Shown: positions 11,617 through 25,769, numbered from the stretch's first letter. The stretch: 64,000 nt of DNA from Pithys albifrons albifrons (GCF_047495875.1 NC_092458.1:111897727-111961726), one strand, 5' to 3'. The notes: generated from the sequence alone by a model not told the origin. Program-made: numbers and translations.

Positions 11617-11673
11617 GGACTCAAAGATCTTAAAGGTTTTATCCAACCTAAATAATTCTTGGGTTCTACTATT
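11617..11673 (+). repeat. CR1 3' untranslated tail with degenerate octamer repeats
   Basis: The segment runs from 'actcaaagatcttaaaggttttatcc' to ATTCTTGG (11655-11662), GTTCTACT (11663-11670) and ATT (11671-11673). In CR1s this 3' hairpin-plus-octamer region is the presumed recognition site for the element's own reverse transcriptase. The octamers have drifted from ATTCTATG, which marks age. Confidence 0.88.
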
Positions 11674-13220
11674 GGCAGGAGAGTAGAAGATGAAGTATAT
11701 AGAAGAGAACAAGGAGGATGATAGGAATATGATGGCAGAATCTGAAACACAAAAGTGTTGCAATATTAGAAAGAACCGAATTCATGTTGGCCTAGAAGAT
11801 AAAGGAAGAATTGAGCATGTCTTTCCTCACAGTAAAGGGAGTGCAGATTAAGACAGTAAAGATTTCCTTCAGAGTAAAAGGGAAGACCAAAACCTTTTTC
11901 CTCTCTAAGACAAACTGATCAGTGTTTGAGTCCAGCCAGCAGGAGTGATTCCTAGGTCTTCCTCTTGGAAAGCAAAGACTAAGACTGGGTGCATCAGAGG
12001 CAGTACCTTTTCTACTCAGTGATTAGAACTGCATTCCTTTCGTGGACTATTTTGGTGATCGTGCTGGTTCAGGTGTCTCTTATTTCCAATGACTTTAAGT
12101 CATCATCACCTTCCCCCATGCCTGAAGCATGTACTCAACAAGTCCTAAGTGTTAGATTACAGAAATTTCTCTATTTGAAAAAGATTTTTTCTTTTATTTG
12201 GTATATAAAATTTGTGCCATGACCTGCTAACATTTTGGCCACATACTACTTTTAAACATTTTGAAAGAATTTTCAGTCTTCCACAAAAACTCTGATTTTG
12301 CCCAGGTAGGGAAATGATGTTCCAATTAAGTTCAAGCAAACAAACAAAACCCCTAAAGAATAAGGATATGAAAACTATTTTCAGTTTGAAAATACTTGTT
12401 TTCTCCCCATAGAAAAAATGTGCAAAATTAATTCTGTGAACTGAAATGTTCTGCACTTTACTGCATAGTGGCTTTATTGACACTTATGGAGAGTTTTCAA
12501 ATGCATAGTCTCTCTACGATGCTTGTTGTGCTATCATTACCAATTAGCAGTTGTTAGGAGTCCAGCAACCTTCCAGTCACAGAGCAAATGGGCGGTGGGG
12601 GAACAGCTGTACCCTGAAAGCTTTTCACAGTTCGTTTGGAGTTCAGCCTCCACAACTGTTGCATACTGTGTTCTGTTCCACTGAAGCCAAACTACAGTCT
12701 CCAGGCTTTCGTTAGTTATTTTGCAGTTTACTGGTGAAAATACAGGACTGGTGATGGTGGCTGAGTGTGGATGGAGTCTGTGTAAACTTCTCTTCGGAGC
12801 TCAGCTGAGCTTCCTCCCCCAAGCCATATGAGCCCCAGCATTGCACAATTTAGGGTCTCCTGAGGAGAAATCTCGGATCATGCCAAACTGCAGACAGTAT
12901 AATGGCAAGGTGGGGAAATGCTAATTAGGTGTCAGGTTGGGACCACCAGCCTTATTTAACTGTGAGGTCAAGCTGACTGAAACCTTGTCTGCAAGCTAGA
13001 TATAGACAAAATGTTCTGTGAGCAACATTTCAGATAAAGTCTTCATTTTATTCTGTTTACACATAGGAAGCAGACTAAAACTCTCCAGAAATGTCTTCTT
13101 AGTTGTCCCTTGAATCAATTTTGTTAGCAGAGAGGCATGTTTTTCTTTATGCTGTCAGTCCCCCCCAAATATGATCAGATCCAAAAGTTATTTCATGCCT
13201 TATCTGTCTTTCTAGACTCA
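11674..13220. other. non-coding sequence
   Basis: I see no exon or repeat that I can support. ORFs of 108 codons or fewer occur in both strands. The part 12500-13010 is less AT-rich and has non-repetitive, mixed-word texture like regulatory DNA; it includes the E-box palindrome listed separately. Confidence 0.5.
12798..12811. other. 14-bp perfect palindrome centred on an E-box
   Basis: AGCTCAGCTGAGCT is exactly its own reverse complement and is centred on CAGCTG, the E-box core used by bHLH factors. It sits in a GC-richer pocket. Binding is not shown; CAGCTG is common. Confidence 0.7.
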
Positions 13221-13500
13221 ATTAAAAAAAATTAAAAAAAAAACTAAAAAAAAAGGCATTTTGGAGAGTCTTTGTACTCAGACAGTACAGGGCATTTTGA
13301 TCTTAACTCGTTCACAGGAATAGATTGTGGTATGAGCAGGTTGGGCTTACAAGCACACTCTGTACCAACTTTTATGGCCCAGGAATAAGCCTGTCGATTC
13401 CTAGTGGTGGATCTTTCTGCTTCTTGGGCACAACCCTGAAGGCTGTAATGCTGTGCTCCTCCACTCTGACTGCAGCTCTTGAAAAAAAAAAAAAAGAAGA
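13221..13500. repeat. A-rich tracts
   Basis: An A-rich run at 13222-13254 is broken by 'tt' and 'ct', and a pure A14 lies at 13482-13495. The A14 could be the tail of an old retrocopy, but there is no upstream polyadenylation signal at the expected distance and no recognisable coding body, so I leave it as simple sequence. Confidence 0.6.
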
Positions 13501-16500
13501 AATTGTTCTGATGATGTTTGTTTCCTCCAGTGACAGAACCTCTCCTGCAGCTACTGTGGGGATGAGTTTCTTTTAAAACACAACTGCCTCACATAATGTA
13601 GCCATAAAGACTGCAATAGCGATGACATCCAATTAGAAGCCCTATATGCCCAAACAAAGAAACAAACTTCTTTGGATAATGGAAGTGACAGGGGGACTGC
13701 ACAGAGCCACAAAGCTGAAAAGTCAAACAAGAAGAATATTGTTTTCTTCTTCTCTCTCTTTTTTAGACTTTCTCTCAAGGGGACAGGAAACCAGTTTAAT
13801 TCCAATGATATAATACTGCCTAAGCTGGCCATGGTTCAGCTCCTAGTAGTGACAGCACTGTAATGCTATGCTTTTTTTCTGAGCTAAGCTTGTCTGATTT
13901 AAACTTTCACTTCAAAGATATTGACTGTTTAAAAGGGAAATAAATGATGGAGTTTATATTTGACAAGTGCACTAGTGTTCTAATTCTAAATTATAATAAA
14001 TTGAAGACTCAGAGAAAGAAGAACATTCATGTCAGCCTCTGAGAACCAGGTAATGGATGACTTCTCTTTCATTATGCATGAAACCTTCATACAAGAAAGG
14101 AGATACTGCACCTCTTAGTAAATTTTGACACCACAAAGACCTTGAAAGATTCCTTCCTTCCAGAAGAAGGAATAAATCCTTAAGCTATTTTTTCTCTCTT
14201 AAGTTCACATGCTACTCAATTTGAAACTTAAATATTACTGAATAGTCTGACTTAGAGTATATATGTCTGGCATTTGAGAAATGTGTCACTCTCCTAACCG
14301 ACACAAGTAGTTGCTTTCATCATGAAATTGTCAGAGGAAAGCTTAATGTTATTATGCAGAACTTTTCCACAAATAAATTTTCATTAAAGATAAAAATGTT
14401 TTCAGACTCAATTATTGCTTTCATCAAGCAAATTAGAGGTAATAAACAAAGATGGATTGCTTCACTTTGTTGTAGTGAGGTATAAGGGATCTCAGTCTTG
14501 ATGTGTTCTCCTTGGTTTTGCTTCTTTTCAATTTCAACCAGTCATTGTCCGTTGCATCTATGAAGGACAACCAATTTTACTAAAGCAACAGATGTGAAAG
14601 GAAACAGGCTTTTTCTTTTTCATCTAGTTATGTGTTTCTCATGTATTTGTCAGTATATACTGGAAAAATGTTGCAAGAAAATTAATAAAAGTTGGACTAC
14701 TGTCTCCTTAGACTTCCAGGCAAACAAGCTGTTCATATTTATAAGCCAGAATTAATTATGAAGTCCATGCCCACGGAGAAAGGTAAATTATGCTATGAAA
14801 AATGCTACAAGATACAGGCATTAAAATTTCAATTCTATTCTATTTTCCACTCTTTTTAGTCACTTTTTCTTTACTAGAATGATCCTGTTCCTCCAAAGAG
14901 GAAGAAAAATTACTCAGTTGACACTGAAACAAAGGTGTGGTATATTTTTGCCATTTTAGAGTTGTAATTAAAAAAAAAATCTTGAAGATTATGGTTTTAG
15001 GATTGCAAACAGGTAATGAAATGTGCCTTGCTCTCTGCTAAAATAATTAATGTCAAATTCAACACTGAAAAGAACACATGAAAAAAAGCGAGATCTCTAG
15101 TTTATGCTTGTGTTTGCAGCCTGTAGAGAAGCAATATTGATCCCTAGACTATGTACCTTGCTTTCTAAAACAGCTGTACTCATGAACACAAAAACAGAAA
15201 CTAGCTAGAATTTCTTGCCCAGATAAAGGACTAACCAGGGGAAAATCACGCACATTTCTGCCGTATTATCTCTTTGACTCTTTGGTTAAAAAATGAAAGC
15301 CTTGTGGACCTCTAGTTTGTCACCAAATGTTAGTATTTTTCTATGGTGAACGAGTGGAAGCTTTCTGTGAATGCTCTTTGAATAAAAAATGGAAAAAAAA
15401 TGTCTTTTTACATCTGAAAATTTACTGAGAGTTGTTTAGCAATTTTTACTATGGCATACGCATCTTCTTTGACTTAGAAACTCCCTCCTGACAGAATGGT
15501 AACTCAACATCTTTTTAGCTATGCTGCATCCTTCTGACTACTGTACACCATATGTGACATTGCTTAGGTTCCCCAGATCCCCATGCACCACTACCCTTAG
15601 TCAATGCAGAAGGATTCTTGAGGCTGGTCTTAGGACAGTGGCATTTGGGAGAATCTCAGTTATGCAGAGCATTCACAAATGTATGTAGTGCCACTCACTG
15701 ACTGCTACAAAGGGCCTATTTTTTAAACTGTCAAAGAAACACTTGTGGCATTGCGGAAACCAGAGAAAAGCTGTCAATTCTATTATTAAATTGACATTCC
15801 ACACATGCTACTTTCTGATGATAGTCCATAATAAAGTTGCCCTATTTCTTTGCCCTCTATTCATGCCACTACCTAAAGTTTTCACTTGCATCTCCCTCAG
15901 ACACTGAGTGATAGAGCATCAGACATGTAAGCTCAACAAGAGGTCGTCATTGTGGTGCAGTGACAGATGTTTACAACACCTGAAAGAAAAGGGAGGACGA
16001 AGGTCCTAAAGCACCCTTGGTACTCCATGCTATTACAATGCATGGAGCAAGGACAGTGACATCTCCCAGGGTATTGTCAATCAAGGAATACTGAAACAAA
16101 GAGGGACAACAGGGACCATTGTAATCCCATTGGAGGGAAGAGGGAGGGAAAAAAGCATAACAAGGCTTTGTCTTGGTCTTCAGAACACAGACCCATCTGT
16201 GTGTTTCTCTAACTGCTGCAAGCTAATAGGATAACATGAGTCGATCTGACCCTGATGGAATTGATACAAATTGGATGATGATTCCATTGTGTCTAGTTCT
16301 TCAGTGAGGCCATGCATGCCAAGAGGCCTGTCCCCCAAAAAGGAGCTCCCACTTTCCATGCCTGTTTGTTTTTAGACTTGTCTAAAGATATAGGTTGCAG
16401 AAGCCTGGTTTTCCCAGGTAAGGTGTCCCACCACACTTCCTGCTGGGAAGATGACAACACAACAGAGGAGCTAGATGTCACCCTCAGGGATGTCTTCTTT

Positions 16501-16800
16501 AGTTAGAGCCTGTGATTGACGGCTGTTCAGAAGAATGACAAGATATTTTACATCTGTTTAGTGTCCTGACTGTCATCCATTCCCCCCCACACTGGCTATT
16601 GTCATTCTTCCTATAACCCGGAATCCTACTGCTGCCAATGCAAATGTCAGACCACTGTGGAGCTATAGTGCCATGCAGCATACATTATACAAGAAATGGA
16701 AAGTGGATCAGGGTCATTCCATAGGGGAATGCAATGAGTCCAAAGTATGCTCATTACTCCAGACCTAAGATTTTGGACCACCAATTATTAGGTTGGGCAT
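13501..16800. other. AT-rich non-coding sequence
   Basis: I see nothing gene-like. ORFs do not exceed 93 codons, and between about 13870 and 16290 none reaches 60. No simple repeat is longer than ten units. Confidence 0.6.
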
Positions 16801-19800
16801 ATCAAATTAGAGAGTAAATTGAACACATATGAAGCCTTCTGCAAGTTTTTTTTCTTTTTCTGCAACGTATTTGTTATTTACTTTGTAGCAAGCCTTAAGC
16901 CTTCCTCCAGTGATGGTTAATAAATAATGCAGCACATCTACAGCACTTATGTGTGGAAAACTCATATTTCTCCATTTTTAGAGTGGTCACAGAAGAATCA
17001 TAGTGGCTTTGGAGTTCCAAGGTCTCTTTATTCACATCAAATTTGCTAACTATTAAGCAGTGCTTTTTATATCCTGGGAGGAGCAGCATATAAAAATATG
17101 GTATAAGGAAAACTATGCTCTTACTTATGTTGTGAGGTAATTTTATAATATGACTTGAAATACGAGTTATGACAGACAAAACTGAAGTACCTACTGCAAG
17201 GAGAATGTTTTTTCCAATGAATAAGGACAATATTTTTTGCTCTAAATCTGGTCCAACAATAGAAAATAAAGAAAAGAAATAAAGCTCACAATGCAAAACC
17301 ATAAATGACCTGCCCAATGAAGACTACCTAAACTAGAAGAGATGTATACCTGATTAAAATAGACAATTACAATTAATCCATTCAATCTTCATCCCTCTTC
17401 AACCCACTCAAAGTCAAAATACTGTGCAAGTTAATTTATGAGCTCTGCAGCACGATTGGAATGTTAACAAATCTGGGCTCTGGAGCAGTGGTGGCAAGTG
17501 AACTACAGAATGAAGGATCCTTCACAGGATTTTAGCCAGCTTCAAAAGGATCATCACTCTTCAGCTAAAAACATCTCAAGATATTTTAAGCAAATCTAAA
17601 TTTAGCTCATCATTTTTCCCCAGGAAGAGCAAACTACAGTGTACCGGTGTGCTACATTCTTGCTGCAAAATTCCATTGCAGGAGGAATACAGCATTTCCA
17701 AATTGTCCTTGGATCACATCCATCATCAAAGCTCAAGCTAGAAATGCTCTGGATAACACCTCCAAGATCTTACTGGCAGCATTTCCAACCCAAGCAGTCA
17801 TGTCACTATTGTTTATTTCAAGAGCTAATAACAGAATCACTTGGAACAAAGCCCCTGGAATTCTGCATCCGTGTTGGTCTACTATGAAAGAATAACATGG
17901 ACTAATCAAAGGAGATACAACCTAGTTTCCTACATGGAAAAACAGAAAAGGGTGTAGCTGGCAATTAAAAGGGATGTAGAAGTCTTAATAAGCATAGCTG
18001 AAATACAGCATCTGCAAAGGAAAAGCTCAACTCAGGTGAGGAATCTTGTGGATCAGATGTTATGTATCTACCAGCCAGCAGAGAAAGGGACCTTTCTACT
18101 CATCTCAACCTCTTACATTCTTTCTGAGTGATATTTTTTGCGAAGAAAAGAAAAATACAGAAATTTCTAATCTTTCATGTTCCTATGGCTTGCAGGGCTT
18201 GCTCTCCCATGTTTTCTCACCCTGTGCCACTGTAACAGATGGTGAAAAGAAAGTCCTTGAGCACATGTGCAACAGGCTCCTAATAGGTACCTTGGTCCAC
18301 ACATCATTGGTCAGTAGAAATGCTACTGAAGAACAATTTCACATGAGTCACTAGAAAATAATCATCCAGGCCTGAATTGCTGGTTGGAATTCCATTCAAT
18401 GATTAAAATCTGTTATCATCAAATCCAATGATTTGACATCAAAAATGCAATGTAACTGCAACCTGACCTGCAGCCTAGTCAGTTCTCAGCATAAACAATG
18501 CTGTACAGCCTAAAAATCCTAATATATTCTCTTTGCTGCACTTACTAAATAAGTTGAAGAAGATGAGCTCTTCCAAATATACTTACAAAATGTAATGATG
18601 GAAAAGTAGTGAAAGGGGACAGGTTTTGCATTTTGCTCTCTAACCCCTGAGGTCCACAGAGAAAACTGGTTTAATTTCTCCAACAAACAGCTTTATTTTT
18701 CCTGTAGAATATAGCTGTTGGCATAACAGAGGAACAGGAGCTGGCAAAATGGCACAAAACAAATAGTCTAGATCTTTTCCAAGCTGTTCCTGCTCTCACT
18801 ACATAACTAAGAGCTTAATAAAATATTCCACCAAGATGCAAACATGTTGCATGCATTCAAGCATTTTCTTTATTAACTTAAATGATAAACCTGCCCATTC
18901 AATGCACATGTTCAAATACTGGTCATCTGAGCCAAAATCTAATATAAAAAGACAAAGTGATTTTTAGACAATGATCATAGCATTCAACATACTCTTTCCC
19001 CAGATCAAAAATAAGAACATGGAGCAAGATTCCTACAATCTGCTGGCTCACAAGAGAGAAGAAACTATTGTGTGGATTTGAACTCTGCTGTGTTGCCTTT
19101 AAGCATTTGGTGGTACTCACTACTGCTTAAGAAGATATTTAGAATTCCAACATGAAAGGTCTGTTTCATATTTTAAGCCCAATAAATCTCGATCACAGCT
19201 CTCAATTGAGACAGCAGTCTGGCAAAACTACATGGACAGCAGACACTTTACTGTGGCTCTTTCTCCCCACTCAGCCTCTCCCTCCCCCATCTCCCTCAAT
19301 TTGAAGTTTATTGTTGCCAGAAAAAACAAGAAACAGCATATCTGAAATTTAATCTTCCTTAAATTTTCAGAGCAAGCCTACAGAGAAGATTAACCATATA
19401 AGCTGAGCATATTTTATTATTCCTCTTGGGATATGTGTCATGCTTTTCCTCCATCCAGTGTTCTCTGTTGTTATTGATTACTGAGTTTCACCCCTCAGCA
19501 AGACCAGTCTTAGCAAAGTCAGTACTGTCTTTTGCTTTGAAATTTTTTTCCTCCTTTTCAATACACCTTTGCTATGAAAATTAAATTTGTCTGATGCAGC
19601 TCCTCTTGCAGATATTGTTGACAGATAAATACACAGGGAGAAAACAGCAACTTATTTGATGCCTAATAAAAACATATTAATTACAGTGCAATCACCAGGG
19701 TTGAATACTTCAGAAAATGATCCAACCATGGCTTACAATTGGCCCAAGAAGTGGACAGCTACAATGTCCCTCTCCTTGCTCACCAGTGCTCAGCTGATAA

Positions 19801-20900
19801 GGATACTACTATAAATAGCCTAAGAGTAGCTGGGGCGGTACAGTACAGTTTTTACTTGTATTTATCTTTTTTTGGAGACCAAAGCCTGCTTAGGCATGAT
19901 CTGGAGCCTGATGAAACTTATGAAATCCCTCAGGTAGCCTCAGAGGGCTTTGGACAATGAGTAATCTGTGGGGTTGGTTTAACATCATTAATGAATACTT
20001 CATGCTCTCCCTGGTGATTATCACTTACGACAAACAGAGAGGATGTGAGAATACTCTGTGAGGTATTGAGGTTCCTTTGCTCTCACTGGAGGGGGTCTTT
20101 CTCAGGAGAGGCATCAGTGCAATTAGAAGCAAAAGCTGACAGCAGTGTATGCCAGCAGATTGATGAAGTTGTTTCATTTCAAACAACAGAAAGTCAGCAT
20201 TTAGTTATGCAGATGTCTACAACTCTTAGGCATGAAAAATGCAGACTGAGACATATAAAATTTAAGTGCAAATGAATGTGCTTGCAGGCAAAGTTTGGAC
20301 CACAACTGAAGTCAAACTGAATATTTAGCTTTGTTGCTGTTCATGGATTCACTGCTGTTTGAGTGAGAAAGCACAACAGTGAACAACTCAGCACAGGCTT
20401 GAGTGGCAAAGGATATAGGTTTACATCACCTAATTCTTAAATCAACCCTATAACTTTTCTTTGACTGAGAAATTTCTCTACACATATCCTAGTTCCAATA
20501 CCCTCAAGAATTAAATATTCAGATAATGTATTGCTACAAGGAAGGCATAAATTAAATGCAGTAATGTCTTGTGTCAGCATGTGTAGGACCACTTTTAATT
20601 TTGACAGAAAGAAATGGCACAGTAACTACTACCTTAATTTTTGGTTCTGCTTACATGGTCTATGTGAGAACACATCTGAATCCAAAATAATAATAAGAAA
20701 AGAAAACCTATATCCAAGTGAGCTTGATCCAGTTTGTACTTCAAAGTTCTTACAGATTTGGATGCAGAACTTCAGTTTCACTTGCATGACTAACAGTAAA
20801 AGAAAAAAATCTCATTATATCCATGATTTTGGTAATTTTATAAGGCAGTCTATTTGTGCTTACAGAATAATTAAAGAAGTCAGTTGGAAAACCTATCCTG
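16801..20900. other. AT-rich non-coding sequence
   Basis: Several unrelated ORFs of 60-140 codons occur. The longest, on the minus strand at 16895-17317, has several hydrophobic stretches but no motif I know. I treat all as chance. No repeat family is recognisable. Confidence 0.55.
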
Positions 20901-23900
20901 AATGTTAAGGGAAAGCCCTTATTCTGGAAAAGGGCCCTATTTGTAGCAGCTCTTTACTTCATGTTTATGTCACACTGGAACTAACATGCTGCAGTGTTCT
21001 TATAGCAAAGCAGACTTGAGCACTGGGCTGCACCCAGGAATTGTACCTGGGGCATTAACACAGATATAGAAATGGGAATGCTCTTAAGTATTTTGGAGTA
21101 AGAGGAACTAGTGGATACCAAGATCTTGGCCTCTACACAGCTCCATCTGCACAATTCCAGTTTCATGAGGGATTATCAAGAGAGTTCAGCTCACAGTCTG
21201 AAGGATTATTTAGCAACACATAATGAAGCTACACAAAGGACTAACTCTGTATGCAAGATGTGAAGATGTGGTCTGCCTTCCATCTGGCCTGATTCCTCAT
21301 GTTCTTCAAGTATTCTAGGAAGAGAGACTTGGGATGAGGTGTAGAGAGGATAAATTACACATAAATTCGGTAAAAAACAAAACCAATTTTTGATGTTCAG
21401 CTTTTTTTCAGCTGGTGACTGAAAGAACATTTTTGGCTTGTTTTGAGCTCTGCATTTTGATTCTGATTTGGTTTTACTTGAATATGTTGTCCTTAATTTT
21501 ATAGTACCACACATAAGAACATCCAGCCCTTTCATTTCATGGCAAATGTCAGTACAGGCCAGTGAAAGGGTAACATCTGCTGGGTTCAGTCTCTACACTA
21601 TCCCTGCCATGACTCCATGCAATTTCATATTAAAAGCAATGTAAGGTCACAGTTCATGCAGAATCTTTTTTTTCCCCTGGAGAAGTGTTTTAATCTAGTT
21701 ATGTTGGTGGGATTTTCTTTTTCTCTTGAAGGCAGAAGAGAATGGAGGGAGACTATGGAAATGGTAGGGGGGTTTTCCATGAATAGTTTTTATGGAAATA
21801 CTCTATTCCTGCATGCTTTGGTTTGCAAAACAATTTTTCTTTAAAACCATCTAATAAAAAGAAGAGGACATTTGTCTCAGCAGAAGAAAAAAAAACCAAA
21901 CCCCAAAAAACTTTATTTTCTGAGCAGCAGCATTCAGAAGTCTCTCAAATGACATTCTTTATAAATCTGTTACTCTATCACAAGCCAGATTAAAGTGAGT
22001 TTACTAAGTCCTAGTTCTCCTTAGATCTAAATCTGTCTTTAGATGACCTTTCTGATTTAATCCAGATCATAAGCATGCTCAACATCCTTTTCTATACATT
22101 TGGTAGAAGTGAGTGAAATGGAATGCTGCCCTTATTTGTAATTTGTCTGGGAGGTGTTCCTAGGGATGATAAACACAGTTCTCCCTTTTTTTTTCTTTTT
22201 TTGTTATGCTTTTATGAAAGGCTCATCTAACCTACTGATATCCTGAATAGGTGTTCCATTATAAAGGGCATGGTGGTTTTGCTATGGTAATATTGAGGAT
22301 TTTTTTTCTACAAAAGGTATTAAATTTTTGAACTTAAAACTACTATGAGAAAATAGTGAAAAGTCAAAGAACTAAAAATAAAGAGAAACAGCTCTTTCTC
22401 TGGGATTTTTTCTTTCCTTTTTTTTTTTTAATAGAAACATCTAAATTTATGCACTATTGGTCAAACTACAGTATTCATTTCTAGAACTCACCTCACTTAC
22501 ATTTTAAGTGCCTCATCCTTTAAATCTGAAGGTCAAGTAAGCAAGACACAAGAAATACAGTATTTAGAAATGACAGTCCATACTGTTATCCTGCTACACT
22601 GTTTCCAATGGCCAAGAGAGTTTTGGTAGGTTTACTTCCAATATCTAGACCTTACAGGTTGAAAATTCTCAGAAAATGATGTTTCTCTGTATCCTTTAAT
22701 TCAGTACACCTTCACATTTATGACTCTACGGTAACAAAATGGGGATTTCAGAAGACATGGAAGAAACAGAACCTAAAAATTATATGGATCAAATAAAAGC
22801 AGAATCCTGCATGTGATGCCCTGAAAGTTCTGTCTTTAAGAAAAACACTGTTTGCAGATTAGTTACTGATATTATTAACTTTTTTCCACAACTCAACATC
22901 ACAGAATTAAGCCTTCCCAAATGAAGACCAAGAATGATGCTTATCCCAGAAGGTGTTGAAAAGTTTTGTTCTGAGTATAACCCAAATTAGAAATGGTCTA
23001 TAGCAACAGAAAAAAGGAAATGGCTTGGCAGAGCAGTTTGAAAGCTTACTGCTCACTAACGCATCTAAACATATGATCATGACTATTTTCCCCAGACTCC
23101 ACTCCATTTTCTGTCATTATAGTAATGGTCTGGGTACCTTTGTGTTGGACTCAGAGAATACCTCTGTTTAAGCTTCTTTTTAAAGGACTGTTGGAAGTGT
23201 AATTCTCAGTTAGCAGACTACAGCACTAAAGCTAATATTTTTTGAGCACTATATTTGAACTCTGTTATGAACTATTTGAGCAAGAGTTTCTAACACACTG
23301 TTTAGCTTGGGTAGTTTTCAGAAAGGCAGCCCTTGTCCTTGCTGACTGTGAAAGGCAAAACGTGATTTTCCTACCAATATTAATTCTGCAAATGGAGAGC
23401 TGCAGGACCCTATTGTTTCTGAGTGCCCAAGAACCACTGGGTATGGCTTAGAGGAAAAGATTTATTGTTTCCAACTGGAAAATCCAAGAGAGGTGTTATT
23501 CCTAATATAATTTTCTGTATTGTGTACATCTCAGATATGAAGTATATCCATGATAGATGACAAAATATAAGAATAAATGTCTCCATTTACAATGAGATAT
23601 TATAAATCCACTTTCATACGATGCTGACGTAAAATGAAATAAGGGTATAGCTTCAGCCCATTGTTCAGGAGGAAGAATAAGGTGCACGTTGTACAAGAGA
23701 AAAACAAGTGTATTACTGATGGCAGGAGCTCTGTGACCCAACCTTCAGATTTGAACACACTGCCTACCTTGACACTATAAGCATGCTTGGAGCAGGCAGC
23801 AGCTGTGTCTAAATAACTGCAATTTACTACAACACCGGGAGATAGAAAATATGAAAAGCTCTTCAGAAAACATCCCTAGTACCATGTCATTAAAATTGTT

Positions 23901-24100
23901 TATCAGTTAGTGAGTCAAGAAATAAGAGCATGGAAAAGATGGCTGTGGTGGAGGACCAGAGAACATAAGTCTATTACTGAAACCCAGGAAGGGACCAGAG
24001 AGCACATATTTCACTTTAAGCATGTGAACTTGTTTTCTCCCTCTCCTTTAACTTGCAATTTGCTTCCTAGCTGAGGAATCATCATCTTTCTCAGCAAATC
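20901..24100. other. AT-rich non-coding sequence with T tracts
   Basis: I see no gene. T-rich simple sequence occurs at 22186-22202 (T9 C T7) and a T12 at 22418-22429. ORFs here are 109 codons or fewer and without motif. Confidence 0.55.
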
Positions 24101-25769
24101 CATAACCGTGGCCCAGTGTCTGCCCTCCTTCTTTGTTTCCTTATACTTTTGTTCTTTTATTTTTTTTTTTACTTCAGCTTGTATCTATCTCTGGCTGTGC
24201 AACACATGGAAACCAACGTTCACTTGGTGGTTTTGTTCCAAAGTGAGGGATGGAGCAAGTCCCTTCACTAGGACAGGTTATGGCAGGGCCAAGATGTCCT
24301 GTATTATGTTTCCACACTTAGTGCAATAATGTATGTAGTCACACTTTTTCAGCCAAAGCACTTTTCAGCAAAAGAAGGAAAAGACCTCTCCTGAAATGGA
24401 TACATTTTGTGTTTTGTTCAGGTTTTTTCTTTTGCATATAGCTAAATGAGCCTAAAATATTCTGTGTTACTAAAAGCCAAGGTTTTATGGAAACTAAAAT
24501 CATTGGAAAATAAATTTTGAGTTCTGGGTGCTCAGCTGTTCTAGTTGAACCTTTCTGTTCATATTTGTAAATAAAACAAATAAGTTTTTCTGTTACTTGT
24601 AAATAGCTTACCATTTTCTAATCAATCCCTGTTATAACAGCTATGCCTTTGGGCTGAGGAGTCAAGGAACTTTCTGGAAATAGAGATCTAGAAAAGAAAT
24701 CGTCTCAGAGGCTGTTCAAAGACCTTTGCTTTCTCATGGAGATTTCATTGCCTCAGCTTAGTGTTCCTCCAAACCCAGCACTTACTAGTTCTGCTTCACA
24801 GCAAACATGCACACAACATATCAAAAGAGGAGTTCAGCAGCCTGGCCTTAAACTTGGTTTCCACATCGATGGGAAAAAGACATACAGCTCTTTATTTCCC
24901 ACAAGCCTTTGAGAGGCTTGGAGTGGATTGTCTTGAAGAACTGCTTCAAGTCCTGAGAGTTGCTGAAATTATCCAAGGCTTTCTAGTTGCTAAAATATTC
25001 CCTCCCATATGCTGAGTGTCCACTTTGAAAACCTTGCTCATTCTTTCCTGCATCTGGCATAGATTTCCAGGGGGGTGGGGCAGGCTCTGCGGTCGGCATG
25101 AGAGGAGCCCGACTTCACAGCTGCTGTTTCCTTCCTCTGACAATGCAAAAAATATCTTCAAGGAGGGAATCCCGTTTAACATGCAAGTGGTAATACCAAA
25201 GATGCTTTAGCTTCTCATCCACTTTGTGACAGTGTCCACAAACAAACAATGCAGCTAATATTAGCCCATAGGCTCCCCTCCTCAAGTCTTCACCCCTTTT
25301 CTTAACTTCTGTCATGACTGAGCACAACATAAATACCATAAAATCAAAATGTGGTTTAGTGATTTGGAGTGAACAATTTTGTTAGGTAAACTTCATCCAG
25401 TTCCTGATTTTTTTTTCCAGCCAGCTTTGATGTTTACACATGAATTTACATTCAGTTGTTATGTGCCAAGTAGAATACCAGTCACAGACTATTTTCCCCT
25501 ACTTTTAATCGTATTCCTGCATGTTGACAAAACTGGCTACATAGAATGTTTTGGAATAGGATAAGGTGTCAGGGTATTGCCCATACGTATAATGGAAACA
25601 CTGAATGTTATGATCTAAACAGAAAGATGTTAAAGTTTAATCAGAATCCCAGAGTAAGCTTATGTAGCTAAACCTTAAACCCAGCATGAAGACATTTAAC
25701 TGTATCGGTCAGAACCACCAGAGATCTCAGCCTTGTCTTTTTCTATGTGGAAAGAAATTAGTTTAATAA
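24101..25769. other. non-coding sequence
   Basis: A T11 tract lies at 24160-24170. Short ORFs cover both strands between 24760 and 25560 with no recognisable product. Confidence 0.5.

Larger units (their letters stand above)
10985..11673 (+). mobile_element. CR1 non-LTR retrotransposon copy 2, 5'-truncated with 3' tail
   Basis: A classic truncated CR1 in plus orientation. It starts in the RT coding region at 'gacagaaaaggacttaggaatgctggt' (about 10998; the edge is uncertain by 20 bases or so). It runs through the C-terminal RT part and ends in the 3' untranslated tail: 'gacttggcagtg...ggactcaaagatcttaaaggttttatccaacctaaataattcttggg'. The last 19 bases (11655-11673) are two and a bit degenerate copies of the ATTCTATG octamer that ends avian CR1s. 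Substitutions and several frameshifts indicate an old, immobile copy. It lies 5.3 kb downstream of copy 1 in the same orientation. Confidence 0.95.

Noticed and set aside
13482..13495. A14 tract as the tail of a processed pseudogene
   Set aside because: No polyadenylation signal at the right distance, no coding body upstream and no visible target-site duplication.
16895..17317. 140-codon minus-strand ORF with several hydrophobic stretches
   Set aside because: Hydrophobic residues are expected from T-rich codons in AT-rich DNA. No motif or splice context.
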